From the NCBI RefSeq assembly GCF_003721435.2, contig NZ_CP054585.1:434001-498000 (forward strand): 64,000 nucleotides of DNA, given 5' to 3'. The stretch is from Halorubrum sp. CBA1229. GTDB lineage: Archaea > Halobacteriota > Halobacteria > Halobacteriales > Haloferacaceae. The position numbers and the translations under genes are program-made. Shown here in pieces: positions 47,152 to 56,664 of the stretch. The stretch's first letter is position 1. Every line of letters begins with the position of its first letter. The notes under the pieces were generated by a model, which was given only the letters and a program-made list of their open reading frames with translations, was not told where the DNA came from and did not search any database.

Positions 47152-47820
47152 ATGCATAGACGTGGACTGCTCGCGGCGGTCGCCGCATCGACGTCCGTCG
47201 CCCTCGCCGGGTGTGCCGCCGGCGAAGACGGGAGCTACGAGTACGACGCGAGTCCGGCACAGATCCCGTCGGAGGCGGCCTCAGAGGCCGGGTATACGGG
47301 CGAGGAGCCGGAGTCGTTCACCATCGAGCAGGAGTTCGACGTGGCGGGCGTGAACGCCCAGGTGTCGGCGACCACGTGGGTGGCGGGGTACGAGAACCAG
47401 AACAACGGCTCCGCGCTGTTCGTGGCGAGCACCCCGAACGCGTCGGTGGGCGGGCAGTCGGTCAACCCGCTGGTTCGCGCCGACGACGCGGAACTGATCC
47501 GCCGGCTGTTAGAGCAGGTCGAGCAGCGCGGGATCGGCGGCGAGGGAACCGACATCGAGGCCGAGGACATCGAGAACCGCGGGTCGGAGACGCGGACCAT
47601 CCTCGGCGAGGAGGTGGAGGTGTCGATCCTCGAAACCACGGTTGACGCGGAGGTCGGCGCCGGCGGCAATCAGAGCGGCAGCGTCGAGGACGTCCCGGTG
47701 TTCATCTACATCGCGACCGTTCAGCACGACGACGACGTGGTCGCGCTCATCGGCGTCCACCCAACCGCGGTCGACGCCCGCGACTCGGTTCTCTCCTTGA
47801 TGGAACAGGCCGAGCACTGA
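47152..47820 (+). CDS. Tat-type lipoprotein (DUF6517-like)
   Basis: The protein has 222 residues. The leader MHRRGLLAAVAAS has a twin arginine, and the lipobox VALAGC places the lipid-bearing cysteine at residue 21. The mature part is acidic and beta-rich, and contains EFDVAGVNAQVSATTWVAGYEN and the LEQVEQRG helix. Haloarchaeal proteins of this layout are annotated as DUF6517, from memory. The function is unknown. The protein is probably outside the membrane. Confidence 0.7.
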   Translation: MHRRGLLAAVAASTSVALAGCAAGEDGSYEYDASPAQIPSEAASEAGYTGEEPESFTIEQEFDVAGVNAQVSATTWVAGYENQNNGSALFVASTPNASVGGQSVNPLVRADDAELIRRLLEQVEQRGIGGEGTDIEAEDIENRGSETRTILGEEVEVSILETTVDAEVGAGGNQSGSVEDVPVFIYIATVQHDDDVVALIGVHPTAVDARDSVLSLMEQAEH

Positions 47821-48075
47821 TCGACCGCTGACACGTCGGCTGCGTCTGTTAAGCGACGGCACCGCAAAATCTACCTCGCTAATCGCCCGACATGAGTCGA
47901 TTTCGATCGAATTCGTTTCCGTGAGTGGAAGCTTCGACGTCCGTAACTGATTTAATAAATAATCAACCGAATTCGCATATCCCACGACTCGAGACGACAG
48001 CGGTGTAGCGAGTTCGTCGGATATCACAGCGCAGACACTCTCTAGCCGCTGCCCTATCGATCGTGGCTCGCCACG
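47821..48075. other. Intergenic gap before the large surface protein gene
   Basis: 255 bases without a supported gene. The composition shifts to AT-rich around 47930-47980. CACCGCAAAATCT at 47860-47872 is identical to the tail of repeat locus A (41810-41822). A hairpin (ATCGTGG/CCACGAT, 48060-48066 with 48071-48077) reaches into the ATG of the next gene. Confidence 0.5.
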
Positions 48076-51000
48076 ATGGATCGAAAAAACTCAACCTACG
48101 AACCGGTGGTCATCTTCGTCATTTGTATGGTTGTTATTTCAGGTGTCGCGATGGAAATAACTCTGGTGTCGGCAGAAACGGACAAGGACCGATCTCTCAA
48201 TATATCTAATTCAGGAGATGCTGGGAATTTATTCTCATTCGAGAACACGCATAGTATCTCAAATATAGAAATAAACGTAGACAATAAATCAGCCAGTGAA
48301 TATATGACACTATATATAAACTTTGTAGAATTGCAAAATTCTGGCATAAATGTGTCTGATGTTGGTGTTAAAGGATCAACAGTCTCAAACGCAGAAGTTA
48401 TTGAAGTAAACAGACAGAAATCTGACGGAGAAAGAATACTTGCGATACAAATTAAGCGTCAAAATACCAGCAATCCGGTTCAGATCAAATCTGTAAAATT
48501 CGACAAGATCAACGGATCAAGGGGACAAAAATCAAACAATATCCAATACAGAGTTGGTGTGATAGATAACAACTCAACGGACAGTTATAGTGAGTTAAAA
48601 GCGAAAGGAAATATAAGAAAATCGACAGTATTTGATTTTATTGACGGTTCTATCAAAGTGAAAGATCAGGCAACAGTTTCTACAAATTTTATGAGAAGTA
48701 GTAGGACGTCATCAGGAGTGACTATTAGCGGGCTTAGTTCAAATGATAATGCAACAGTTGTACTTACTGACAAAGAATATGGCGAGATTGTCGGATATAA
48801 ATCGCAAACAGTACAAGAAATGAGTATGAATGATAGTATTTCACTCAACACCTCAAATCTTGGTGGGAAATATAGAGTATATCTTATACCGACTGGAAAA
48901 ATTAGCATAAATGAAGATGATATCGGTACAGAGCTATCAGATAGATCAAGAAGCTCCGCGGTTGACAAAGATAGATTTCATGTGTACCTAGGTACGGTAG
49001 AGTTCAAAAACGAAGAATACACGGCGAGAGGAGCTACCAACATCTCCATAGCAAGGTCTGAGGTACGAGACACGGTCGGTATGAATACTCCATATATTAT
49101 TTCTATACATCCATTAACTGCTGATAATAAGGTTGCTTACGATGAATATATTGGTTACTCAGATGTATTAGTTGGTGTAAATGATGAATTAGCAGTACCC
49201 ATTAGAGATGCTAGAGGTAATGAGAATAGGGTCTGGCACAGTAACCGGTTTGTGGCAATAATAAGACTTGCTCAGGGACAAAAACCGGGCGAGCCTGTTG
49301 ATTTGAATACTACAGAGCCGTTGCCAAATTCAGATATAAAACATCAATTTGTAGATGGAGGTGTATCCGACAGTGCAAATATACATATTAACAATATTCC
49401 CACAGAGCAAAACAGCAGCAGGGTAGATCGCCGATTTAATCATACGGGCTATAGCGGGGAGCAATTATATTCCGGAGAAGTAGTTGTATTCGAGAATAAT
49501 ACGTCAACAACAAGGATTGTTAAATTACAAAGAAATATTTCAGATAATAAGTCAGTAATAGCCGGTATCGGTAGCCATCTGAATGACACCAACGGTGTGG
49601 TTTTTAATACGACAGGATTGAAAACAGGTATTTATTCGCTCTCTGGCGGTGGATTTGCAAGCAAAAATCAATTTAAGTTATTCGGGAGGACCGATCAGGA
49701 GGTGAAATTCAAGAACGCTATACAAAAAACAAAAATTGGATCACGGGCCCACTATAGACTATATCATAACACTTCAGAGGTGAGTCTGAAAATTTCAGAT
49801 TCAGATACAAATAGAACAATCGCAACTGCTAACCTCTCTACACCGGCTCCCGGACGCACATCGATTGGGGTGAATACGTATGCCCTCGGCAACGAATCGC
49901 TGACAGATAGGTTTGTCACCGCGGGGCCGGGCGCGACCGTGGAATCGGTCGACACGTCGATATCGAACAGGACGCTTCCTCCGGGAACGTACCGGATCGC
50001 CGTCCGCTCCGAACAGGGACTCGCCTCAACAGCCGACGAGGCCACTGTCACGATCGGGAGCCGTTCGACGAACGGTGTGACCGCCTACGCGACGACCGCC
50101 CTCGACCGAGGCGACCTCGGGACGGCCGACGCGGTGCGACGGGCGATCGCGAACGGAACGCTCTCGCCGACGTCGACCGTCGCCTCGAACGAGACCGTCG
50201 TGTACGCCGCGAACGCCACGGGATTGACCGGGCTGCCGGCCGCGCAGAACGCGACCCCCGAGACGGGCGCCGACCTGAGTCAGCTCGGCGGGCTCGCCTT
50301 TGGCGTGCGGTCGAACGCGTCGGCGACGGATGACGACGGGACCGACGCAGACGGGCCGGTCCCGCCGAACTCGTCCGTCCACGTTGACAGCACGGGGCTC
50401 TACCTCGTCGCCGAGGGCGCCGACGCGCTCGCGACCGATGAGACGCCCGCCGACGGAGAGACGTTTACTGCCGAGTTCCGCGTAGAGGACGAGCGCCTGC
50501 GCGAGGCCGCGTCGGACGCGACGGACGACCACGCCGTGTCGACGACGGTGACTTTCGAGGCGCTCCCGACGAGCGAGGGGGACGAAGATACTGCAAGCGA
50601 CGATCCGATTGGAGGCGGCAGCGGCGGTGATGACGGTAATGGCAGTAACGGTAGTGGTAGTAGTGGCGGTAGTGGTAGTAGTGGCGGTAATGGCAGTAAC
50701 GGTAGTGGTAGTAGTGGCGGTGGTGGCAGTGACGGTAGTGGTAGTAGTGGCGGTGGTGGCAGTAACGGTAGTGGTAGTACTGGTGGCGGTGGTAGCGGGG
50801 GAGCTGGCGGTGGTGGAGGAGCGTCCGGCGGCGGTACCGGCGCGGGCGGCGGTGCGACCGCCGGCGGAAGCGGACCGGCGGAGGCGACGCCGGGGGCGGG
50901 AGCCGCGCCGAGCGGCTCAGAGGCGGAGAAACCGAACAGGAAAAACGGGGACCGGTCCGTGATCGGTCCCGGACGGAACGAGGACCGGTTCGGGATCCGC

Positions 51001-51417
51001 CCGGTGGCCGACGTCCGACCGGTCGCAGGCGGCGATTCGATCGCGTCGCCCGCGTCCGTCTCGCCGACGGTGGCCTCCGCCAACGCGGGTGCCAGTCCGA
51101 CCGAGGGCGACGCCCCCTCGTCCAAGCCGGGCGCGGATCGCGGCGACGCCGGATCGGACCGCGCGGGCGGCGACAACAGCGGGGCAGAGGCGACCGAGGT
51201 GGCGGGAGCGAACGGGGCGGACGCCGAGTCAGACGTGCGGGACGGTCCGGCAGCGAAGTCGGAGTCACCGGACGGCGAGCCGGAAACGCCGAGCTACGAC
51301 GACGCGCCGATCCGGACGACCGCCGACGACGTGCCCGGGTTCGGCCCGCTCGTCACGCTAGTCGCGCTCCTGCTCACCGGGAGACTCGCCGCGCGACGGC
51401 GGAGTCGGGGCCCGTGA
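48076..51417 (+). CDS. Large PGF-CTERM surface glycoprotein with mosaic composition
   Basis: The protein has 1113 residues. An N-terminal hydrophobic signal (about residues 11-32) is followed by about 560 residues encoded by AT-rich DNA with many N-x-S/T sequons (about thirty in the whole protein). From about residue 590 (base 49850) the DNA is GC-rich and the protein turns acidic, with a domain resembling other haloarchaeal surface proteins (TSTNGVTAYATTALD, DSTGLYLVAEGADALA). A glycine/serine/asparagine tract (about residues 850-925) and an acidic linker precede PGFGPL and a basic end. This is an archaeosortase A signal near residue 1087. The protein is probably anchored in the cell wall. 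The N-terminal function is unknown. Confidence 0.8.
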   Translation: MDRKNSTYEPVVIFVICMVVISGVAMEITLVSAETDKDRSLNISNSGDAGNLFSFENTHSISNIEINVDNKSASEYMTLYINFVELQNSGINVSDVGVKGSTVSNAEVIEVNRQKSDGERILAIQIKRQNTSNPVQIKSVKFDKINGSRGQKSNNIQYRVGVIDNNSTDSYSELKAKGNIRKSTVFDFIDGSIKVKDQATVSTNFMRSSRTSSGVTISGLSSNDNATVVLTDKEYGEIVGYKSQTVQEMSMNDSISLNTSNLGGKYRVYLIPTGKISINEDDIGTELSDRSRSSAVDKDRFHVYLGTVEFKNEEYTARGATNISIARSEVRDTVGMNTPYIISIHPLTADNKVAYDEYIGYSDVLVGVNDELAVPIRDARGNENRVWHSNRFVAIIRLAQGQKPGEPVDLNTTEPLPNSDIKHQFVDGGVSDSANIHINNIPTEQNSSRVDRRFNHTGYSGEQLYSGEVVVFENNTSTTRIVKLQRNISDNKSVIAGIGSHLNDTNGVVFNTTGLKTGIYSLSGGGFASKNQFKLFGRTDQEVKFKNAIQKTKIGSRAHYRLYHNTSEVSLKISDSDTNRTIATANLSTPAPGRTSIGVNTYALGNESLTDRFVTAGPGATVESVDTSISNRTLPPGTYRIAVRSEQGLASTADEATVTIGSRSTNGVTAYATTALDRGDLGTADAVRRAIANGTLSPTSTVASNETVVYAANATGLTGLPAAQNATPETGADLSQLGGLAFGVRSNASATDDDGTDADGPVPPNSSVHVDSTGLYLVAEGADALATDETPADGETFTAEFRVEDERLREAASDATDDHAVSTTVTFEALPTSEGDEDTASDDPIGGGSGGDDGNGSNGSGSSGGSGSSGGNGSNGSGSSGGGGSDGSGSSGGGGSNGSGSTGGGGSGGAGGGGGASGGGTGAGGGATAGGSGPAEATPGAGAAPSGSEAEKPNRKNGDRSVIGPGRNEDRFGIRPVADVRPVAGGDSIASPASVSPTVASANAGASPTEGDAPSSKPGADRGDAGSDRAGGDNSGAEATEVAGANGADAESDVRDGPAAKSESPDGEPETPSYDDAPIRTTADDVPGFGPLVTLVALLLTGRLAARRRSRGP
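50613..50850 (+). repeat. Gly/Ser/Asn-coding low-complexity tract
   Basis: Inside the surface-protein gene, triplets of GGC, GGT, AGT and AAC alternate (GGTAGTGGTAGTAGTGGCGG-type units of about 60 bases repeated with changes). They encode a flexible linker between the surface domain and the C-terminal anchor. Slippage could change its length. Confidence 0.8.
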
Positions 51418-51487
51418 GAGCGTGTTCCGGCAGTCCCGCGGCGACTCGGGCGGTATCCTTTTGCTGGACCGCACCCTCCCGTGAGGT

Positions 51488-51655
51488 ATGAGCGTGACCA
51501 TCACCCCGCCGCGGGAACGCGAGTGCGAGCTGTGCGGTCGCCGGGAGCGGTGGGACGAGGAGGCCACCGGCTGGCAGATCGCCGACGAACCGGGCGAGGT
51601 CTACTGCATCCACGAGTGGGACATCAACGGGTCGTTCACGCCCCTGCGCGAGTGA
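51488..51655 (+). CDS. Small HEWD-type zinc-motif protein (55 residues)
   Basis: The 55-residue frame starts with ATG at 51488 (MSVTITPPREREC). It holds CELCG, a lone YCIHEWDINGS segment and ends PLRE. The IHEWD string gives haloarchaeal proteins the name HEWD. The cysteine pair plus later C and H suggest a small zinc ribbon. Many haloarchaea carry it, as I recall. The function is unknown. It is shorter than usual gene-calling limits. Confidence 0.75.
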   Translation: MSVTITPPRERECELCGRRERWDEEATGWQIADEPGEVYCIHEWDINGSFTPLRE

Positions 51656-51956
51656 CCGGCCCGTCTCACACCGGGCTCGTCTCGCTCGGCGACGAACTCC
51701 GGCTCGGTCAAAAACGGCGAACGTTCGACGATTAACAATACAGTATTATTTTCGGGATTCGGGCCCGTAACGGCACAGATTTGTTCGTTTGAGAGGCTCT
51801 AGTAGAACTAATCCGGCACATAACTGATCGGGCGTCGAGCGTGTCAACGGTTATGCACCCATGATGGATAATTACCTTATATTCCCTAATGTGTGTACGA
51901 GGGATCCTACCCGTATCAGGGTCATACCTTTAAGCGATCATCTGTGAGTGCGGGGC
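51656..51956 (+). promoter_or_regulatory. AT-rich upstream region of gltB
   Basis: 301 bases without a supported gene. AT-rich parts are at about 51732-51750 and 51866-51885 (TTACCTTATATTCCC). CCTTTAAGC near 51927-51935 stands about 25 bases before the gltB ATG at 51957 and may be the TATA region. A 29-codon frame (51861-51947) lies just before gltB and ends one base before a GTG codon; it may be a leader or chance. Confidence 0.45.
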
Positions 51957-54900
51957 ATGACCGAGCCACGTAGTAACACCCGGGGGGATTCGGAGTCCTC
52001 GGGCCGCGGTGGGGGGCTTGCGACGGTATCGGACGAGCGATCGAACTGCGGGATCGGCGGGATCGTCGACCTCGACGGGGACCCGAACCACGAGACAGTG
52101 ACCGATGCGGTCCGGCTGCTGGAGAACCTCGAGCACCGCGGCACCACGGGCGCCGAGGAGAACACCGGCGACGGGGCCGGCATCATGGTCGCGCGCCCGG
52201 ACGGCTTCTTCCGCGAGGTCGTCGACGCCGACCTCCCCGACGAGTACGCGGTCGGCTCCGTCTTCATGCCGACCGAGCAGAGCGTCCAGGCGGAGATCCA
52301 CGACGTCATCGCGGAGGTGTTCTCCGTCTACGGGCTGGAGGTGCTCGCGTGGCGCTCCGTCCCGACCGATAACGCCGACCTCGGCGCGACCGCGCTCGAC
52401 TCGGAGCCGGAGGTCGCCCAGCTGTTCGCCGCGCCCGTCGAGGGTGCCGGTCTCGCAGAGCGGTTCACCAGCGAGGAGACCCGCCCGGACGACGTCGACC
52501 CGGAGCTGCTCGGGTTCGACCGCGCGCTGTATGCCGCCCGACGCGAGATCGAGAACGCGGTCGCCGACGTCGACGGGGCCGGGCGGTTCTACGTCTGCTC
52601 GCTCGACCGCCAGCGCGTCGTCTACAAGGGCCTGCTGAAGGGCTCGCAGCTCGCCGACTACTACCCGGACCTGACCGACGAGCGCTTCGCGAGCCACGTC
52701 GCCTTGGTCCACGCGCGGTTCTCGACGAACACGCTCGGCGCGTGGCACCTCGCGCACCCGTACCGCAACATCGTCCACAACGGCGAGTTCAACACGATCC
52801 GCGGGAACGTCAACTGGATGCGCGCCCGCGAGAACGACCTCGACCATCCGGCGTTCGGCGCCGAGCTCGACACGATCAAGCCGGTGATCGACGACCCGAA
52901 CCAGTCGGACACCGCGAGCGTCGACAACGCGGTCGAACTGCTCCTCCAGGCCGGCCGCGACCTCCCGCACACGCTCCGGATGCTGATCCCGGAGGCGTTC
53001 CGCGACGACGACCTGATGGACGCGGCCCGCACCGACTTCTACGACTACCACGCCTCGCTCGTCGAGCCGTGGGACGGCCCCGCCCTCGTCATCGGCTTCG
53101 ACGGCGACCGCGTCGCCGGCGTCCTCGACCGCAACGGGCTCCGCCCGTGCCGGTACGAGGTGACCGAGGAGAACCGGCTGATCGTCGGGAGCGAGGTCGG
53201 CGCGCTGCCGACCGACCCCGCCGACGTACAGCGCCGCGGGCGGCTCCAGCCCGGCGAGATATTCGTCGCCGACCCCGAGGAGGGGCGGATCGTCCCGGAC
53301 GACGAGGTGTTCGCCGAGCTCACCGACGAGAAGTACGGCGAGTGGGTCGACGAGCGCCAGGTGGACCTCGACGAGGTCGTCGTCGAGGTCGACGAGGAAA
53401 GCGGATCTGAGAGCCCGGCCGAGGCCGACGACGAGGGCGACGAGGCCCCGACGGTCCGTGCCCACCAGGCCGCGTTCGGCTACACGACCGACTCGCTGAA
53501 CCACCTCGTCGAGCCGATGGCGAAAGACGGGAAGGACCCGGTCGGCTCGATGGGCGACGACACGCCGCTGTCGGTCCTCTCCGACGTCGACCGCCCGCTG
53601 TTCACCTACTTCAAGCAGCTGTTCGCGCAGGTGTCGAACCCGCCGATCGACTACATCCGCGAGGAGCTCGTCACCTCGCTGGAGACCCGGATCGGGAACC
53701 AGCGGAACCTGCTCGACGAGACTCCCGAGCACGCCGAGCAGATCGTCTCCGACTCCCCCATCCTCACCGACGCCGAGACGGCGGCGCTGAAGGCGCTGGA
53801 CAGCGGCCCCGTCGACGGCGACGGCCCCGCCTTCGACTCGGTGACCGTCGATATCACGTACGACCGCGAGGCGTCGCTCGTCGACGCCGTCACGCGGATC
53901 CGCAACGAGTCCGCGGCCGCGATCAGGGACGGCGCCGACGTGGTCGTCCTCTCCGACCGCGCGGTCGGCCCGGACCGGCTCGCGGTCCCGAGCCTGCTCG
54001 CGACCGGCGCGGTCCACCACCACCTCGTCCGGAACGGGCTGCGGAACCGCGCCGGAATCGTCGTCGAATCGGGCGAACCGCACGAAGTACACCACATCGC
54101 GACGCTCGTCGGCTACGGCGCCGACGCGATCGACCCGTACCTGGCGTACGAGTCTATCGCCGACGTCGTCGCCGGGCCCGACGGCGCCGACGAATCGGAG
54201 GCGCTCGCGGCGTACCGCGGCGCGCTGGAGGACGGCCTCCTCAAGACGATGGCGAAGATGGGCATCTCGACGATGGAGTCGTACCAGGGCGCCCAGATCT
54301 TCGAGGCGGTCGGGCTCGCCTCCGAGTTCGTCGCCGAGTACTTCGAGGGGACCGAGATCCGCACCGAGGGGATTGGGATCGAGGAGATCGAGGACGACCT
54401 CCGGACGCGCCACGCGATGGCGTTCGGCGCCGACCCCGAGCTGGAGACCACGGGCGAGTACGAGCACCGCTCGTCGGGGATCAAACACGGCTGGAACCCG
54501 CAGACGGTCGGGACGCTCCAGCAGGCGGTCCGCGGCGGCGACTACGAGCAGTACCGGGAGTTCGCCGAGCTGGTGAACGACCAGTCCGAGGAGCTCCAGA
54601 CGCTCCGCGGGCTCCTCGAGTTCGAGTCCGACCGCGATCCGGTGCCGGTCGAGGAGGTCGAGCCGGTCGAGTCGATCGTCGAGCGCTTCTCGACGGCCGC
54701 GATGAGCCTCGGGAGCATCTCGCCGGAGGCCCACGAGAACAACGCGATCGCGATGAACCGGATCGGCGCGAAGTCGAACACCGGCGAGGGCGGCGAGCCG
54801 CCGGAGCGGTTCGGCACCGAGAAGGAGTGCTCGGTCAAGCAGGTCGCCTCCGGCCGGTTCGGCGTCACCGCCGACTACCTCGCGAGCGCGGACGAGCTGC

Positions 54901-56615
54901 AGATCAAGATGGCGCAGGGGTCGAAGCCCGGCGAGGGCGGTCACCTCCCCGGCGAGAAGGTGAACGAGATGATCGCGCACGTCCGGTGTTCCACGCCGGG
55001 CGTCGGGCTCATCTCGCCGCCGCCGCAACACGACATCTACTCGATCGAGGACCTCAAGCAGCTCATCTTCGATTTAAAGGCCGCGAGCCCGGACGCCGAC
55101 GTCAACGTGAAGCTGGTGTCCGAGGCCGGCATCGGCACCATCGCGGCCGGCGTCGCGAAGGCGAACGCGGACGTCGTCCACGTCTCCGGCCACTCCGGCG
55201 GAACGGGGGCGTCCCCGAAGACGTCGATCAAGAACGCGGGGCTTCCGTGGGAGCTCGGACTGGCCGAGGCGAACCAGATGCTCCGCGCGACCGGCCTGCG
55301 CGACCGCATCCGCGTGACGGCCGACGGCGGGCTCAAGACCGGCCGCGACGTCGCGGTCGCGGCCGCGCTGGGCGCGGAGGAGTACGTGTTCGGCACCGCG
55401 TCGCTCGTCACCTCGGGCTGCGTGATGGCCCGGCAGTGCCACGAGAACACCTGCCCGGTCGGCGTCGCGACCCAGCGGGAGGACCTCCGCCAGCGCTTCC
55501 CCGGGCAGCCGGACCACGTCATCAACTACATGACGTTCATCGCCCAGGAGCTCCGCGAGCTCATGGCCGAGCTGGGGTACACCGAGGTCGAGGAGTTCAT
55601 CGGGCGCCCCGAGCTGCTCACCCAGCGCGAGACGGACCACGAGAAGGCGAAGCACCTCGACCTCTCGGCGGTGATCGCCGAGCCCGCGGGCGACGCCCGG
55701 ACGAAGACCCGCGAGCAGGAGGACGCCGACATCGAGGCCCTGCTCGACTGGGACCTCATCGACGAGGCGGCCCCGGCCATCGAGGACGGCGCGCCCGTCG
55801 CGCTCACCCGCGACGTGGAGAACGTCGACCGCGCGGTCGGCGCGACCCTCTCGAACCGCGTCGTCTCCGAGCACGGCGGCGAGGGGCTCCCGGACGACAC
55901 CGTCACCTGTCGGTTCGACGGCTACGCCGGCCAGAGCTTCGGCGCGTTCCTCGCGCCCGGCGTCACCCTCGAGCTGACCGGCGCCGCCAACGACTACCTC
56001 GGGAAGGGGCTCTCCGGCGGCCGGATCGTGGTCAACACCCCCGACGAGGCGGGGTACGACCCCGCGGAGAACGTCGTCGCGGGCAACGTCGGGCTGTACG
56101 GCGCCACCGACGGCGAGGTGTACGTCAACGGCGTCGCCGGCGAGCGGTTCGGCGTCCGCAACTCCGGCGTGCGGGCGGTCGTCGAGGGCGTCGGCGACCA
56201 CGGCTGCGAGTACATGACCGGTGGGGTCGTCGCCGTGCTCGGCGACACCGGCCGGAACTTCGCGGCCGGGATGTCCGGGGGGGTCGCCTACGTGTACGAC
56301 CCGGACGACCGGTTCGACGAGCGCGTGAACCGCGGGATGGTATCGGTATCGGCGACGCTCGACGAGTCGGACGAGCGCATGCTGCGGCGGCTCGTCGAGA
56401 ACCACCGGGCGTACACCGGCAGCGACCGCGCGGCCGAACTGCTCGACGATTGGGCGGCGACGCTGGACGACTTCGTGCGCGTCTTCCCCGACGCGTACGC
56501 CGACGTCATCGCCGAGGGCAAGGGCGCCGACGTGCGCGACGAGCCGCCGGCGGCGGCCGAGACCGTCCCCGGCGCCGCGAGCGACCCGACCGGGCAGGCG
56601 TCGAGCGACGACTGA
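51957..56615 (+). CDS. gltB: Glutamate synthase large subunit
   Basis: The protein has 1552 residues. Cysteine 31 in SNCGIGGIVDLDGD is the likely N-terminal nucleophile after propeptide removal. ENTGDGAGIMVA is the class II glutaminase region. The FMN/synthase core contains AKSNTGEGGEPPERF and GGTGASPKTSIKNAGLPWELGL. The 3Fe-4S cluster motif CVMARQCHENTCPVG is near residues 1154-1168. The C-terminal third is the GXGXG-type beta-helix domain (GLSGGRIVV, GNVGLYGATDGEVYVNG). It joins glutamine and 2-oxoglutarate into two glutamates, probably with ferredoxin or NAD(P)H. No small subunit gene is adjacent. ATG at 51957 is preferred over the GTG at 51948. Confidence 0.95.
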   Translation: MTEPRSNTRGDSESSGRGGGLATVSDERSNCGIGGIVDLDGDPNHETVTDAVRLLENLEHRGTTGAEENTGDGAGIMVARPDGFFREVVDADLPDEYAVGSVFMPTEQSVQAEIHDVIAEVFSVYGLEVLAWRSVPTDNADLGATALDSEPEVAQLFAAPVEGAGLAERFTSEETRPDDVDPELLGFDRALYAARREIENAVADVDGAGRFYVCSLDRQRVVYKGLLKGSQLADYYPDLTDERFASHVALVHARFSTNTLGAWHLAHPYRNIVHNGEFNTIRGNVNWMRARENDLDHPAFGAELDTIKPVIDDPNQSDTASVDNAVELLLQAGRDLPHTLRMLIPEAFRDDDLMDAARTDFYDYHASLVEPWDGPALVIGFDGDRVAGVLDRNGLRPCRYEVTEENRLIVGSEVGALPTDPADVQRRGRLQPGEIFVADPEEGRIVPDDEVFAELTDEKYGEWVDERQVDLDEVVVEVDEESGSESPAEADDEGDEAPTVRAHQAAFGYTTDSLNHLVEPMAKDGKDPVGSMGDDTPLSVLSDVDRPLFTYFKQLFAQVSNPPIDYIREELVTSLETRIGNQRNLLDETPEHAEQIVSDSPILTDAETAALKALDSGPVDGDGPAFDSVTVDITYDREASLVDAVTRIRNESAAAIRDGADVVVLSDRAVGPDRLAVPSLLATGAVHHHLVRNGLRNRAGIVVESGEPHEVHHIATLVGYGADAIDPYLAYESIADVVAGPDGADESEALAAYRGALEDGLLKTMAKMGISTMESYQGAQIFEAVGLASEFVAEYFEGTEIRTEGIGIEEIEDDLRTRHAMAFGADPELETTGEYEHRSSGIKHGWNPQTVGTLQQAVRGGDYEQYREFAELVNDQSEELQTLRGLLEFESDRDPVPVEEVEPVESIVERFSTAAMSLGSISPEAHENNAIAMNRIGAKSNTGEGGEPPERFGTEKECSVKQVASGRFGVTADYLASADELQIKMAQGSKPGEGGHLPGEKVNEMIAHVRCSTPGVGLISPPPQHDIYSIEDLKQLIFDLKAASPDADVNVKLVSEAGIGTIAAGVAKANADVVHVSGHSGGTGASPKTSIKNAGLPWELGLAEANQMLRATGLRDRIRVTADGGLKTGRDVAVAAALGAEEYVFGTASLVTSGCVMARQCHENTCPVGVATQREDLRQRFPGQPDHVINYMTFIAQELRELMAELGYTEVEEFIGRPELLTQRETDHEKAKHLDLSAVIAEPAGDARTKTREQEDADIEALLDWDLIDEAAPAIEDGAPVALTRDVENVDRAVGATLSNRVVSEHGGEGLPDDTVTCRFDGYAGQSFGAFLAPGVTLELTGAANDYLGKGLSGGRIVVNTPDEAGYDPAENVVAGNVGLYGATDGEVYVNGVAGERFGVRNSGVRAVVEGVGDHGCEYMTGGVVAVLGDTGRNFAAGMSGGVAYVYDPDDRFDERVNRGMVSVSATLDESDERMLRRLVENHRAYTGSDRAAELLDDWAATLDDFVRVFPDAYADVIAEGKGADVRDEPPAAAETVPGAASDPTGQASSDD

Positions 56616-56664
56616 TCGGAGGGCGGGTCGCCGTTCGGTCTGTCTTTTAAATAGAGCTCCACGG

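Noticed and set aside
48076-49850. AT-rich part of the surface gene as a separate inserted gene
   Set aside because: The reading frame is open through the change in composition, and no stop or new start marks a boundary, so I kept one gene.
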